The notes: a model not told the origin generated them from the sequence alone. A DNA stretch of 64,000 nucleotides from Populus alba (GCF_005239225.2 NC_133294.1:22147631-22211630), one strand, 5' to 3'; positions 23,433 through 36,719 are shown, counted from the stretch's first letter. Numbers and translations are program-made.

Positions 23433-24640
23433 ATCTTGCGTGTCAAAAACTTTGAATGTGTAATTTGAATATATCTTGGAATGTTTCTTTTCAGAAATTC
23501 AAGAGGCTGACTGACGCATAAAAAGTCTTGCATACTTAGCTGGCTCACACATTATCATAAATGCATTGCAAAGGAAGAACTTTGGCAATGCTATGGTCCA
23601 TTATGCACACTTGCAGGGGTATGTTCTGGCTTGATAACAAGTTGTGAGAAAGTTGTAAAAACCCTGCTGGTGATAACCCAAATTTAATAGATTAACTCGG
23701 GTGATTTAAAATGATATTATTTTAATTAAAAAAAATTAAAATTAAATTAGATTTTAACTAAATTAACCTAATCTCACCTTATCAATTCTCACTTAAAAAA
23801 CTCCTTAGGTTGATCCACTAAGTAGAATTGGGTTTAAAAATGCTGGTAGGAAAGACTTTTGAATTAAGAGCGTTTAAATATTTAAAAGAAGTTTTAAACT
23901 CCTTATAATTAAGATTAAGACTGTTACGTTCCTTAATTTGGTTGAGTTAATGTTGTTCAGAATTATTATATGAAAATTTTCAGTTTATAAACCAATGAAT
24001 GAATGAATATAGAACAGTAAGGAATCAAATATTAAATACTATATATTACGTTTTTTCAATCCCATTCAATTTATGGATTTCTGGAATTAGCGAGATAATT
24101 AAAAAGGGTTGAAGCCTAGTTAAAGAAAATCAACTCGGTATTTGACCTATTTCAGGTCCTGTTTCATAGGTTGCAAGTTAAGTTACATCAATTTAAAATA
24201 TATTTGCATCAAGATTTTTTTAAAAAAAAATCAAAACAACATAATTTTGAAAAAATTAAACTAAATTTAGCATGATAAAAAATAATGATAACCAGGTTTG
24301 ACCGAAACAACTTATTTTATCTAATTTGATATAAAACTTAGTTCAAATCAGGTTTTAAATCGAAATATTATTGAGTTGACTTTTCATTCCAAACTGAATT
24401 TAATAACACTGAATTGAAGCAATGAAAAAAATACTATGAATTATATGTCATATTCCAAACAATGGAAATAATTATTCAATTTGAATTTATGATAGTTACA
24501 AGCATTTCTATGTGAAAGAGATGAAGTCAAGACCAGATAGTTCAAAGCTACGGCCTGTTTTTGCCAATTATACAATTTTTCAGCATCATGTCGCCTTCAT
24601 GAAATATATAAATTTGTGGACCAAAAAAACAATATGCATG
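23433..24640. other. intergenic DNA with decayed gggtt-type repeats
   Basis: Segments near 23690-23840 and 24290-24420 show eroded gggtt/ggttga phrases. Otherwise AT-rich with no recognisable gene. Confidence 0.45.
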
Positions 24641-24644
24641 GTCA

Positions 24645-25737
24645 GGCCTTGTTTGTTTCCCGGAAAGTAGTTTCCGGGAAACCATTTTCCAAACTTTCCT
24701 GTGTTTGTTTGTCATTAGGAAAGTTGGTCAGCGGAAAACACTTTCCGGTCAGCGGAAAACACTTTCTAGTCAACGAAAAATACTTTCCGGTCAACGGAAA
24801 ACACTTTCCAGTCAATTTTAGTCAAAAAAAATTTGACTTGGTTTTCAGGAAAGTGTTTTCCTTAGCTGTGTTTGTTTTCCGGAAAGTGGTTTCCGGGAAA
24901 TCACTTTCCAAACTTTCTTGTGTTTGTTTTCCAGAAAGTGGTTTCCGGGAAATTACTTTCCAAACTTTCTTGTGTTTGTTTGCCAGTAGGAAAGTTGGTC
25001 AATGGAAAACACTTTCCAGTAAAAGGAAAATTTGGCTTGGTTTTCTGGAAAGTGTTTTCCTGAAAAATTTGAGGGGAAAACACTTTCCGGAAGTTGTGAA
25101 AAATTTAGAAATATCATTATTTGCTGATTATATCAAATTTGATCCTCAAACTTTTGATTGCTACATATATTTTGTTTTGAATATTTATTTTTCAATTTCA
25201 TCTCTTAAAATTTTATTTTTATATTAACTTTGGTCCTTATTTTTATAATTACTATTTGCTTTTTCCTTATCATTTTTTTTATTGAAATTTTTTATTTATC
25301 AAATTTGATCCTCATTTTTTTGATTGTTACTTATTTTATTTGAAATAATTTATGAAATGTTGATTATTATTATTTTAATTTCTTTATTTTTTATTATTTT
25401 TTTATTTTTTAGATTTGATCCCTATTATTTTGATTATTATTTGAGATAATTTATGAAATTATATATTTTTTTTCAATTTCATTCTCATTTAACTTTTTAA
25501 TTTGTAAGATTTGTTCCTCATTATTTTAATAAACTTGAGAAAAATAAAATATTAATAAGTTATTTTCCAGCTCATTTTCCATGACATAACCAAACACTGG
25601 AAAGTGTTTTCCAGTTCATTTTCCATAACACTACCAAACATCGGAAAATACTTTCCCGGAATTCACTTTCCAGGAATTCACTTTCCCCGGAATTCACTTT
25701 CCAAAAGGAATTCACTTTCCTGCAAACAAACGGAGCC
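24645..25737. mobile_element. Harbinger-like non-autonomous element with arrays of GGAAAGTG/CACTTTCC
   Basis: About 1.1 kb long. The ends are imperfect inverted repeats: ggccttgtttgtttc at the left and, reverse-complemented, ggctccgtttgtttg at the right. TCA flanks the left end and TTA the right, compatible with a degenerate 3-base TWA target site. Both flanks are packed with short palindromic motifs (ccggaaagtg, cactttcc, ttttcc), about 450 bases on the left and 170 on the right. The middle is T-rich and encodes nothing. Open frames through the arrays (such as 24616-25227, rich in SGKHFP-like repeats) are by-products of the repeats. Confidence 0.6.
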
Positions 25738-27347
25738 TTAATCAAAACCTTTGTTTCCAAAATTTCTGTGCCGTTCTTCTCTTTTGGAGAGATCTTGTCG
25801 CTATTAAAATTTAATTTAATTTTCCTTAAAAAAAAATTTAAAGAGCATCCTTTTGAGAGTGTTGTAGACATGGAAGCATTCATTTTCAGGTTTTGTCTCT
25901 CAGTTCCAGGCTGCATGTTCAGACAAATTTGATTGCTGTGTGGATTAGTGCAAAGTTACTGCAGAGAACCGTTAGAATTCTAAAATGTTAGGATCACCAT
26001 GTCTGAGGCTGGAGTCTTGGGTTCAAAAAAGCCCGTAACAAAACATATTCTGACTCGTCACGGCAGGATAAGGTTTTATAACTAGGATTATAATGAGATG
26101 ATATCTTTACTAATCTTCCAATTTCTTATGATAATTTGAAGAGGGCTAGCTGCTCTTACATAAACAAAATATTAAATCTAGCTGGTTGGTTCACACAAAT
26201 GTCAATTACAAAATATATTGTCCGAGAGAAAGAACAAGCTCTAGTCCTTGTTATAATGATTGTCTTTGAATGATTCTGGTTCACAGTTCTCGACAGAACA
26301 ATCAGTACCAATCATGCAATGCAAGCCTGTGCCATCTAATACAATGAACATGTTATTTCATTTACTATAATTTTCAATGCCTAGTTGGTGACAAAGCAGG
26401 AGGGGTCTTGCTCCCTCCCCGCATCCGCGCACGCATACTCGTGTATAACCATTGCTGACAATGAATATATATAAAACAGTTCATTAAAACCTTTCAAAAA
26501 TTCAAAAAAATTAACTATTTATGCACTTGATTCTTCTTTATCTATATATAATTAAATATTTATTCTCGTTGCTTCCATAACTATTTTGTAATAACCATTA
26601 CTATTGTCATTAGCGTACACCACTCAGGATTTGGTGCCTGTTTTAGGGGACACCTGCAAGTGGAAACCTTGAGCCTCCATGCATGTCAAATAAGCACTAG
26701 ATATTTTGTTCTCTACGTTACATTTATTTTAAATTTCCAACCACTTTTGGGATTTTAATGCCTATTCATTGCAGACCATTCCTTTCTTTCATGCCTGCTT
26801 GGCTTTTTTCCAGTCATTCTTCTGCATTTCTCTATTGAAAGTGGCAGCCCGGAACTGGAACTGGTAATGTCAAGAGCCATGTGGTCAACATTCTTATAAA
26901 CTAGAATCTTGTAACCCTAGCAGCTTCTTCAATGCTCTCTTTTGGTGCTTCATACACCCACTCAAGGTTTGACCATGGCAGAGCTCTACACAAAGTTCAG
27001 GTTAACTTGGCTAAATGAAATGATTCTGGAGGCAAACAGCACAGTCCCCATTCTCAAAAAACCAGCTTTATTGAACATGAATTATGATAACCGACGGGTA
27101 TGAACAAAAGGGTAGAATCAACATAGAAGCTACACCTGCGCCAGGGGCATCTTATTATTGAGATATTATTGGTTGGAATACATGTAATGAATTGGCCGCT
27201 CCTAACACTATATATTAGAAGGTGAAAAAATGATCTTTATCTGAAACCCCACTTCTAAGGGAGAAGAGAAACACAACTGGAGTTGGTGCTGCGTGGGGGC
27301 TGCGGGGGTCTGAGTTAAATTTCTGCTATGGACTCTTCCCTAAATGT
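25738..27347. other. intergenic DNA between the element and the UXE gene
   Basis: No gene is established. A minus-strand frame at 26901-26996 reads like protein (ALPWSNLEWVYEAPKES) but is only 32 codons and I cannot name it. The rest is AT-rich, with a GC-rich spot near 26410-26440. Confidence 0.45.
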
Positions 27348-30300
27348 TCAAGAAGCCATCACCAGAGGGGATCCATACCCATTTTGATGTGATTTTTGCC
27401 ATCTCCACGCAGTCTGTAAGCTCTTCTGGAGATCTGTGTATTGCGCTGTCCAGTTTAGCTCAAGGTTAATTTTAGATGGGTCACTGAATACTTCAGCATA
27501 GTCACCAGGACGGCGAGGTAAATAGTCAACTTTGATATCTACACCAGTTGCCTTTTTACATGCCTTAACAAACTCCTTGACTGATCTACCTGATAATAGA
27601 AACAAGAAACAAACAACAGCTTGAGAACACAAGAAGACTGAAAAACCACTTAGAGAACAGTGAAACTTGGTCACCCACCCTTTCCAGTGCCAACATTGTA
27701 GATTCCAACTTTACCAGGCATTGCCTTTTCAAGTGCTTTAACATGAGCATCAACAAGATCAGTAACATCAATATAATCTCTTATACAAGTTCCATCGTGG
27801 GTCTTATAGTCTGTTCCTTTAACCTGCAAAAAGTGAAAACAGCACCAGCACATTCTGAGAATTTCATTCATCGTAATGCAAATACTACAACAGATCAGGG
27901 CATGGCACAAAGAATATGGAATCAGGCAGATATTAGCAATCTCTAGGTATGAAAACTCAATAAATGTCCCAATAGCCTGATCCAAGACTCCCAAAGAGTT
28001 CAAATTTTCAGCAAGGAAATCAACACCTAAAGCTAAACCAGCCGAGTTCTGAAAACCAGAGTAACAACAATTACAAAGCAGGAAGGCACAGTGCTCTACA
28101 TTCTTTTTTCTTAAAGATTGAACGAAGAAAATCTCTTTTTCACCAGTAATTGCAGAATCATACAATTCTACCAAAATACAAACTGAAATTTCTACTTTTT
28201 TCACAGGTTAGCCTTGAAATAACTCAACAGTCAAGTTACAATTTTGGTCTAAAGGGGAAATTCCAGGTTAAAAACCAAGTAAGAGTACCTTCAGCCCAGG
28301 AATAATACCACGAGCTGCATCGAAACAAGCACCAGAAATTCGTCCATGCTCACGCAGTTCAGGTCTAGGAGCCTCACCTAACCTGCCTTCTGGATCTGAT
28401 CCAATCACATTGAAGTATCTGAAAGTTGATCGAAAAAGCATTCATCATTTCATACCCTTTAAGAGTGAGCAGTTATCATTATTTAACTTTCATTTAATGA
28501 CGGGATGTAGCTTTAAAATATCAATTTTGTATTCAAAGCCTCATCTTCTGCAGTTAGTTCAAAAACTGAAGGGCATTTGAGGAATACTTTAAAAAAAACC
28601 AGAGATCAACTAGTAAATTGAACGAAAAGCATTTGAGAAATACTTCAAAAATAACAAGTAAGAATATGCCAGCTATTGGAAAGTCAACAATTCAAAGAAA
28701 AAGGTATAAGGATACTCAACACCAACCTCAATATCATAATTGCCATGTTTGAGTTTTTAGAAAAATCAAGGATGATATCTTCTGCCATCTTCTTAGCTTT
28801 TCCATATGGATTAATGGGTACCTGAGTTGAGGGACAAACATAATTCAGTCACCTATCATGTAACTTGATAAAAAGGAAAACAAGTTGTAGTGTTCATTCT
28901 TGCACTCTCGTCCTAAATGAAACTGTAGACTGGACAAAAAGAAGAAAAAAGAAAGCCAGTTAAAAAGTTTTTAACTCAAACCTGTGGAGTTACTTCAGTA
29001 ATCGGCATCTTTTCAGGCTCCCCATATGTTGCACATGTACTTGAATATATCAAAGTCTTTACATCATTTGCAGCCATTGCCTCCAACACTACCAAGGTAT
29101 TTGATGTGATATTGTGATAGTACCTGCACAACAAGGACAAGCATATTATCATTTTGGACACATGATTAAGTGTATTGATTTTGACAGAGAATATAGGTTT
29201 TCAGTTAGAAGATGATCCATATCTATACAAAGTGAAATATATGATAAAAGAAAATCTCAAGACTTGATTTACATTATATCAGTTTTCAAAATCAATGTTC
29301 TGTACGTATTCTATAGCTTCCAGTGGATTTTCTATGATTATTGGACTAAGAAACACAATAAGCAAGATACAACAGAAGTTTCAACCAAAATTGGCTTCCC
29401 TAAGCTATTAGAATCAGGCTATTCGGCAATAATTTAATGCCTGTTATCCCATCATCTAAATCTTACTTGCAGTTCTTGTATGCAAATCATAGAATCAGGC
29501 TATCCAAAAAATCCCTTGTATGAAAAGTGGTTCCAGTGATACCTTCCTTAAAACTTCTTATTATTCCATGTGGCAATGGAAAAAGAAAACCTAAACTTGT
29601 AATCACACAAACTATTTTGCAGCAAGTTCAACAGGAAACCAAAAAGAAAGCTTACTTCAGGGGGTCCATGGTGCTTTCCCCAACATATGCAACTGCTGCA
29701 AAATGCATCACAGCATTAAATGCATTTTGTGAGAAGATAATGTTAACCTAGGATTTTGGTGAAGGAAACATGTTGCAACATGTTCAGCTATCTTTATAAA
29801 CAACCTAAAATCAGCATTATACATTAAATATATCAAATTATAAGGATACAGTTTTAGGATCTCCCAGGTCAGCATATATAAACTGAAGCCTCCCGGGCTC
29901 TGGAAATAATTCTTGTAAAACCTTGACTGCACCTATGTTTCCTCGAGAAAGGTTGTCCTGTTAACAATATGAAATTCTTTGCATTAAATACATAGAGATA
30001 TTAACATCACGGGTGATAACAGGATCTTTCAAGCGATAACAGATCTGAAAGGAAGTTGCTATATTTCATGCAAGGAACATACCACTATGGTTACTCGGTA
30101 ACCATCCTTCAAAAGTCGCAATGCAGCATGGGAACCAATAAAGCCAGCACCACCTGTCACTAGGACATGGATCACCCCTTCTTCATGCAAAGAGAACTGA
30201 AAAACAAATCATCATGTACGTTAAAAAAAAATGACATAAACTCAATTTGTAATTCAATGGCCGAACATAATTGAGATTTGGACAGCTGATTTCACATTTT

Positions 30301-30925
30301 AAAAGAGGCGCACAAAAAAATCCAAATGCCCTTTACTGGAGAAGTAAAGGTGGCAATACAATTCCTAGAGTGTGATGACCCTGTTTTTTCTAGGGGCAAA
30401 TAATAAACATGCTTCAAGTTTCAAAATGCTATTTCTGCAGCTTCAGTGGAAAAAACAGGATGCTTGGACAAGTCCAAGCAATCAAAATGTCTGTTAATTA
30501 TTTTTATGTCAACTCTTCCACACCAAAAGAGTATTGACTTAACAGAAGACAAATGAACAAAGGATTCAGAAGTTACCGGGCTTGGAGAATAAAAGGTCGG
30601 AGATTGCTTTAGCATAATTATACATAAAGCTGTGAGGGTAGCAGCCAAAAGAATCTTTCCTACAACGTTGTTTTTCCTTTTTGGATCTGAATAATCCATG
30701 CCTGCAACAGAATGAGCAAAACCAAAAAATTAAACCCTGAAAGCAACTAGCAGCTTCATATAATTCAAGCAAGCAGAAGCCAACCAAACAATTGCATCAC
30801 CATAAACATCAAGGGAGTAAAGAGGGAGCATTTTGATGTCAAAATGTAGAGCCATGAAACAGACCTCCAAGAGATATAGATCTATTGGACCTTGGCTGAG
30901 CTCTGGTCCTGCCAAAGTTTAGCAT
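27348..30925 (-). CDS. MUR4: UDP-arabinose 4-epimerase (MUR4/UXE type)
   Basis: Ten coding exons, read from high to low: 30865-30925, 30577-30701, 30083-30196, 29850-29957, 29656-29747, 28982-29123, 28727-28821, 28289-28418, 27679-27823 and 27348-27589. They join in frame to 417 residues. The protein has a short basic N-terminus, one membrane anchor (about 33-51), the NAD-binding TGGAGFIG (76-83), the Ser-Ser-Thr region (194-196), and the catalytic YGKAK (Tyr220, Lys224) of extended short-chain dehydrogenases. This matches the type II Golgi enzyme that interconverts UDP-xylose and UDP-arabinose for cell-wall synthesis. The start at 30925 ([12 protein letters not shown]) is preferred over the inner Met22 because it restores the family's N-terminus. 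A 5' UTR intron with its acceptor before 31002 is likely. Confidence 0.95.
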
Positions 30926-31001
30926 TTGGAGAGTCCTTCAATTCCAGTCCCTTTCTCTCTCAAAACTAAGTTTCAGTATCAGTGATTTTCTGCTCCAGTC
31001 T

Positions 31002-32170
31002 GCTGCAATGAAATCAAATTCAAACAATTAGCAATGATAGAGTTTGAAAAAGAAGAAACCAAAAGACATGAAAGGTAAAATCAGAACCAAAAGGAAGACC
31101 AGCTGGGCCCTATATAAGTATTTGAAGCCAAAACAAAACAACGAGAGCAAAAGGTTAAACACTACAAGTACAAAAAAAAAAAATTACAATTCAAATGGGG
31201 AAAAACAAAAACCCAGGAAAATTCACCACTCAGTTCAATTCTTTACAATCTGAAACCAGTTAAAAGAGAGAAAGGGAGAAGAATTTCAAGATCCAAAAAA
31301 ACCAGTAAACACAAGAAATCACTCCTCAGAACTCCATTTGTTACATAAAAAATAAAATCAATTAAAAAAATGCACAGACATAGCAATCGTTTGTCAGGGC
31401 ATGACTGGTACCAGAGATTAAAAAACAAAATTCTGATATCAGAATGTCCACCATAGACAACCCAGAACGACAAATGATAAAGCTTCTACCAAATATAAGG
31501 GGGGGAAAAACACTTTACAGAGAGAAGAACAAACCAAATCCCAAAATGGGAATTCCTCAAGATCCAAGAACACCAATCAATCAAAACCCATTTCGAAAAA
31601 CACTGAAAAAATCCCAAAAATCACATCTTTATCAAAAAAGAGCTAGTCAATCAAAACAGGAACAAGAAAAAAGCTCAAATATTTATCAGCAGCAGTCTAC
31701 TTCAAAGAAAAATACTTAAATTCTAACATCAATACCACTCACGAACTTCCCAAAAGAAACCAATTTTCCTTGTCAAGAACCAAAAAAAGATCTATCTTTA
31801 CTGGAGATACAAGTATACAGCAAAGAATGGAAGAAAACGCTTGAAATTTAAGGACATGTGCACTCACATGAGAAATGATGCAGAACCCACAAAAAGATGA
31901 TCAAGAAAACGTTAAGAGGAGAGAATTCTAACTACAGAAATTAATTAAAGATTTTTAAAGAGAGAAGAAAACTTGTAAGAATTTAGAGAGAGAGGGGAGA
32001 GAGAGGCGTACAAGTACAAGAAGAAAAAAAGTGAAGACGAGAGAAAGGAGGGTTCCGGTTGTTAAGGTACGTTTGAACGTGTAAGAGAAGAATTGTAGTG
32101 ATAGGCGGAGGATTCTCTGTGCATTCCATGCTGTCATCGAATGAGAACATGAGAGAGAGAGAGAGAGCGG
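31002..32170 (-). other. probable 5' UTR intron and first exon of the UXE gene
   Basis: On the minus strand a strong acceptor (gatttcattgcag) precedes position 31002, 77 bases before the ATG. A pyrimidine-rich leader-like stretch at about 31980-32140, and a GA/TC microsatellite at 32147-32168, look like the transcription start region. The donor could not be fixed. Small frames in the stretch have no recognisable product. Confidence 0.4.
32147..32168. repeat. (GA)n microsatellite at the UXE promoter
   Basis: About ten GA units on the plus strand; GA/TC tracts are frequent at plant transcription starts. Confidence 0.7.
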
Positions 32171-32224
32171 AGGTTTGAAAATTCAATTAAGAAAAATATT
32201 TTTTTTTAACACTAATTATTTCGT

Positions 32225-32575
32225 GTTCAGTATTTTGGTGTTTTTTTAAAAAAATTAAAAATTAAATATATTAAAATCATTTAAAAACATTAAAAAAATA
32301 CTAATTTTATATTTTTTCAATATAACTATATTTTTAAAATATATTTAAACATGAGTGAAAATAAAATATCAAATTAAGTGTTTGTTTGGAACTGCTTCTT
32401 TACTAGAGTTTCAATAAATTTTAATTTTTTTTTTAAATTAAATTTTTTTATGTTTTTTAAATTATTTAAATATAATAATATAAAAAAAAATCAAAATAAA
32501 AAAATAAAAAATATCATTTTAATATATTTTAAAATAAAAAATATTTTTAAAAACAATATCAATCACACTTTCCAT
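32225..32575. mobile_element. one or two decayed Tourist-like MITEs
   Basis: Shows the family's features (gtgtttgtttggaactgc, tatattaaaatcattt, attttaatatattttaaaat, aatatcaatcacac), but the ends are confused, as if two copies overlap. Confidence 0.4.
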
Positions 32576-32579
32576 CCAT

Positions 32580-34656
32580 CATCATGCTCATATCGGTTTG
32601 GCGACGTGATAATTGTGGCGCAATCTGAGAAACACCAGAGATAAAACTTTTGCTCGGGTGCAACGCATTTCCTTTAGAAGAATTTATTTTTAAGATGATA
32701 TGATGTTTTCTTTAGGTTTTCTAATAATTATATTATGTTATTTTAGTTTATTATAATTTCAAAATAATATAATGTAGAAAAACATTTGTAGTTTATGGCG
32801 AAAATATTGTAATTTATGATAGATTTAGATAGCAACTACTTTAAGGAAAATATATTATAATAAAGGTTTGTAAAATATTTTTTAGATTTTCTCTTGTTTG
32901 TCTTCAAAAAAAATAGAAAATATTTTTTATATTTATTTTCAGTAGAATATTTTACAAAAAAAAAATAATCTATAAAAAACATTTAACAATAAACCTTCAA
33001 TCTTAGTTTAAATATTTTCAAATAATAAAGTTCCATTAAGTAATTTATATGTATTTTTCTGTCAACTATCTTCCCATTCATTATTATTATTGAAAAGTGT
33101 TTTATATTTAAAATATTTTTACCATAAGATATTTTTCAAGTTAAATATTTAAAAATATTATATACGCATGGCATTTTACAAAAAAAAAATTACACAAAAT
33201 AAACGTACCCTAAATTTTTATAATTTTGAATTTCAAGCTATAAAAGTAGCAAAACGTTATATACACATGTAGGTGTTTTGCTTTAAGTGGCTGCATATCT
33301 TCCTTGTTAAGAAACCAATGAATTCGAAAATCTAAATGGAATCATTTGCTACATATGTACCCAGAAATCAATTCAAGAAGGATTGTTAGTATTTTGCAAT
33401 TTTTTTTAATTAATGTGGATATTTAATGTGCACATTGTTATTAATTTTGCAGGGCCTGAAATTAATGATAATATAAGTCTTTAATTATTCTGAGTTTTGT
33501 AGGACTCAAATTAATGATTTTTAAAAAATAAATTTAGAATCTAACTAGTTAAATTATATTTTTTACGATGCATTTGTTTTATTAATCGATATTGAGAGCT
33601 TGAATCTTAAGAGAATTTTATTTATTTATTAAAGCACCGGATTGATATGAAAGTTGTATTTTTAGAATTATTTAAAAAAAAAAACTCAAAATCGATTCAA
33701 ATCTCCAATTCCATTAAATTCCACTAAACAAGAAAAAAATAGTCAAAATAATGAATTAATGAACCCAAATCTATGTGGATTCATTTTTTTAATATAAAAA
33801 CTAAGGCTATATAATTTTTGTATAATTGAAAAAACAATACCACGAAATTGGTAATCTAAAATGAAATATCATGTTCTTCGAACGTTGCATGTTAATTGAG
33901 ATTAAATCTTAATTTAAACGATATCAAAAACACAATATGACATATTTTAAAAGTAATTTAATAAAAGAAAATACCAATCTCTTGAAATTTGTAATGGGAA
34001 TATATTTTTAAAAAGGAATGCATGAAAGGGAGAGGCAGTCAATGACAGGCGAACGAGTTTCGAGCGGAAATAGCGGGGCGAAGGCTTTTTCTTGGGTATC
34101 TGTAACTCATCATCTACTCTGTCTGTCACCAGTTACGTGCCTCCATGTCATTGCTCTTGTCTCTGCTTTTTCTCTGTCTTTAAATTAATTTTATAATAAT
34201 TCAATGATTACCGCTTAACTTTCTTTAAAATTATATTGCTTCCCACATTTTATAATTAATCCAATGACTTACCACCTAGAAATCTCATTCAAGTCACATT
34301 TTATATCAAGTTATATATTTTTTATTTAAACGGTGTCCTTTTATTTATTTTTTAAAAAATTAATGATATTGTTTTAGACTGAAAATTTTTTTTATATCAA
34401 ATATTTCTCTGAATTTTCTATATTTAACCATGTTGTAAGAAATTTAGTCAGTAAAATTTTATATAAACAATAATACATTAATAAAGTAATTTAAAATATA
34501 ATATTATTATAAAATAATAAATTACTAATATATTTATTTGAAAAAGACATTAGGATAAAAGTATATTATTTGATATATTAGTATATATAATACTTTAGTT
34601 TATATAATATTGCTAGAAAATACATTCCAATACAAAACATGTTATATATATATATA
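32580..34656. other. AT-rich gene-free DNA
   Basis: No gene is seen. Contains a degenerate SINE at about 33400-33560. A less AT-rich patch at about 34010-34150 has no recognisable coding content. Confidence 0.5.
33400..33560 (-). mobile_element. very degenerate SINE, related to the copy at 2600-2765
   Basis: It shares gcaggg/cctgaaattaatgataatataagtct and ggactcaaattaatgatt with the segment at about 2650-2710 in the same order. A vestige of the B box (aatttgagtc on the minus strand) remains at about 33502. Confidence 0.45.
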
Positions 34657-36170
34657 CTAGCTTTGATACCCGCGCGATGCCGCGGGTCATTTTTTTTTGT
34701 ATAAAAAAATATTAAAAAAAATAAAATTTTAAAAATCTTGGGTTTTTCTACAAAGTTATACCCAAGAATCTTAGGTTTGACTGCAACGTCTGACCTAAGT
34801 GTAATATTTATAATATTAATAATAAAATTAAACTTGCATGACCCAAGTTTAAGTGAGCCTGACTGTAACACCGAACCCAAGAATATTGGATGTGGGTCTG
34901 GCTATAAGGTCGTATCATAAAAGTATGATAATTAAATAGATTAATTAAAAAAAATCAACAGAAATGAAAAAACTAATGAAGAAAAAGAAAAAGAAATTGA
35001 ATTACTTGGGTTAACCCTTTAAACCAAATCAAACTAAATGAAAAAAACTAATGAAGAGAAAGAAAAAAATTAACATTAACAAACTAAATCAAACAAAAAC
35101 AATTCATTAAAAAAAATTAAAAAGAAAAAACAAAAGAAAAAAACAGTCATATAATATAATACAATATAATAATAATTATAATGAAAAAACGTGGGGAAAG
35201 TTAAAGCTAAAGCTAAATTCTCAACCAACTCAATATTAAAAAAATAAATTTATCAAAGATAATTTAAAAAATAAACATATGGAGGAAACACTGCAACCAA
35301 ACAAAAATTATATAAGGGAAACACTGTATTAATCCATAGTGTTTTTTTTTCTTTTTTAAAAAAGCTACAAAGCTAAGTTCTCAACCAGCTTAATATATAT
35401 AAAAAACCGAGATTCGTATAATGAAAGTATGATAACTAAATTAATTTTTTTTTCACATTAACAAACTAAATTAAACAAAAAAAAAAATCATTGAAAAAAA
35501 AACACAAGAAAAAGGCAAAAAAAAAAAAACCATGGGCAAAACAGAAAAAGAAAAGAAAAGAAAAGAAGTCAAGTGTTTCACTGTATGCACAGTGATATAT
35601 TATATGTAAAAAACAGAATAAACAAAAGCGAGGAAAAAAAAAGCTGCTACAATGAAAAACTCACGCATTAAAAAAAAAAACACTGCTACAGTGAAAAAAC
35701 ATTTAAAAAAAAAACAAAAGCAAAAGCAAAAAAAAAAGAGGGAAAAACAGCCACAAAAAAAAAACCAAAAACAAAAAAAAATGCCACAAAAGAAAAAACT
35801 GCAAAAAAAAAAAAGCTTTAGCTACAGTGAAAAAGCTACGTGTTTTAGTATATTACTTAATTATATGTAAAAAACAGAAGAAACAAAAGCGAGGAAAAAA
35901 AAAACAAAACTGCTACAGTGAAAAACCCACGCATAAAAAAAAAATGTAAAAAAGAAAAACTGCTACAGAAAAAAAACCAAAAACAAAAAAAAATGCCACA
36001 GAAGAAAAAACTAAAAAAAAAATTGTAAAAAAAAAAAAAAACTTTAGCTACAGTAAAAAAGATACGCGTTTTAGTATATTACTTAATTATTATATAATAA
36101 TATAATTATAATAATTATTATAATATATAAGTATAATTAATTTTAGAGTTTTTTAATATATATATATATA
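34657..36170 (-). mobile_element. candidate Helitron, 3' terminus at 34657 (5' end not found)
   Basis: On the minus strand, a perfect 7-bp GC-rich hairpin (acccgcg, 6-base loop, cgcgggt; 34668-34687) is followed after 7 bases by CTAG (34657-34660) and then by T. This is the layout of a Helitron 3' end inserted between A and T. Another hairpin (cttaggt...acctaag, 34770-34799) lies inside. The body is A-rich, contains repeated gctacagtgaaaaa motifs and encodes no Rep/helicase, so it would be non-autonomous. The far end is a guess. Confidence 0.4.
35601..36090. repeat. two tandem ~261-bp A-rich units
   Basis: Unit 1 starts at 35601 and unit 2 at 35862, both with tatatgtaaaaaacaga, then acaaaagcgagg, ctgctacagtgaaaaa, and cgttttagtatattactta at the end (one mismatch cacgtg/acgcg). 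Unit 2 is about 30 bases shorter. A lysine-rich frame through unit 1 is an artefact of poly(A). Confidence 0.8.
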
Positions 36171-36599
36171 TATATATACACATCGTATAAAATAAAATTA
36201 TACAAATATATGATATAGTAATTTTTAGTTTAATTTTTATGATATAGTTAAATATTAAAAAATATTTTTTAATTTATTTTTTATAATATTTTTAAATATA
36301 AAAAAATAATTTTATTTTTAATAACATGTTTTTTATATAAAAAATATTTTAAAGAAAAAAAAACTCTTTTTTCGACAAGAAAAACGAGATATTAGTAAAA
36401 AAATAATAATGAATTGATTTGACCAGATCGAGACACTGATTCTGAACCGACACTTGTAAGTTGTAACTATGCTTTTTTGAGATATTTATGCGGGACCCAT
36501 ATAAAAAAACAAAAAAGAGAAGTCGGCCTCGCAAAAAGGAAGACAGCTTGAATGGTCGAAGACGCTGGCAGGTTGTTTTTACTGCATGTCTGAAAATTC

Positions 36600-36715
36600 A
36601 TTGGTTTTTTTAAAAAAAAAATTTAATGTTTTGATATTAAAAATAAATTTAAATTTTTTTTAAAATATATTTTTAAATTAAAATTATTTAAAAAACATCA
36701 ACACTACCACTTTAA
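36600..36715 (+). mobile_element. Tourist-like MITE fragment
   Basis: Carries ttaatgttttgatattaaaaataaatt and a poly(T)/poly(A) body like other copies, but no clear ends. Confidence 0.35.
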
Positions 36716-36719
36716 TAAT

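Noticed and set aside
24616..25227. 203-codon frame with SGKHFP-like repeats
   Set aside because: Translation of short palindromic DNA repeats in the Harbinger-like element; no start context and no known repeat protein.
35652..35870. Lysine/glutamine-rich 72-codon frame
   Set aside because: Produced by poly(A)-rich tandem repeats.
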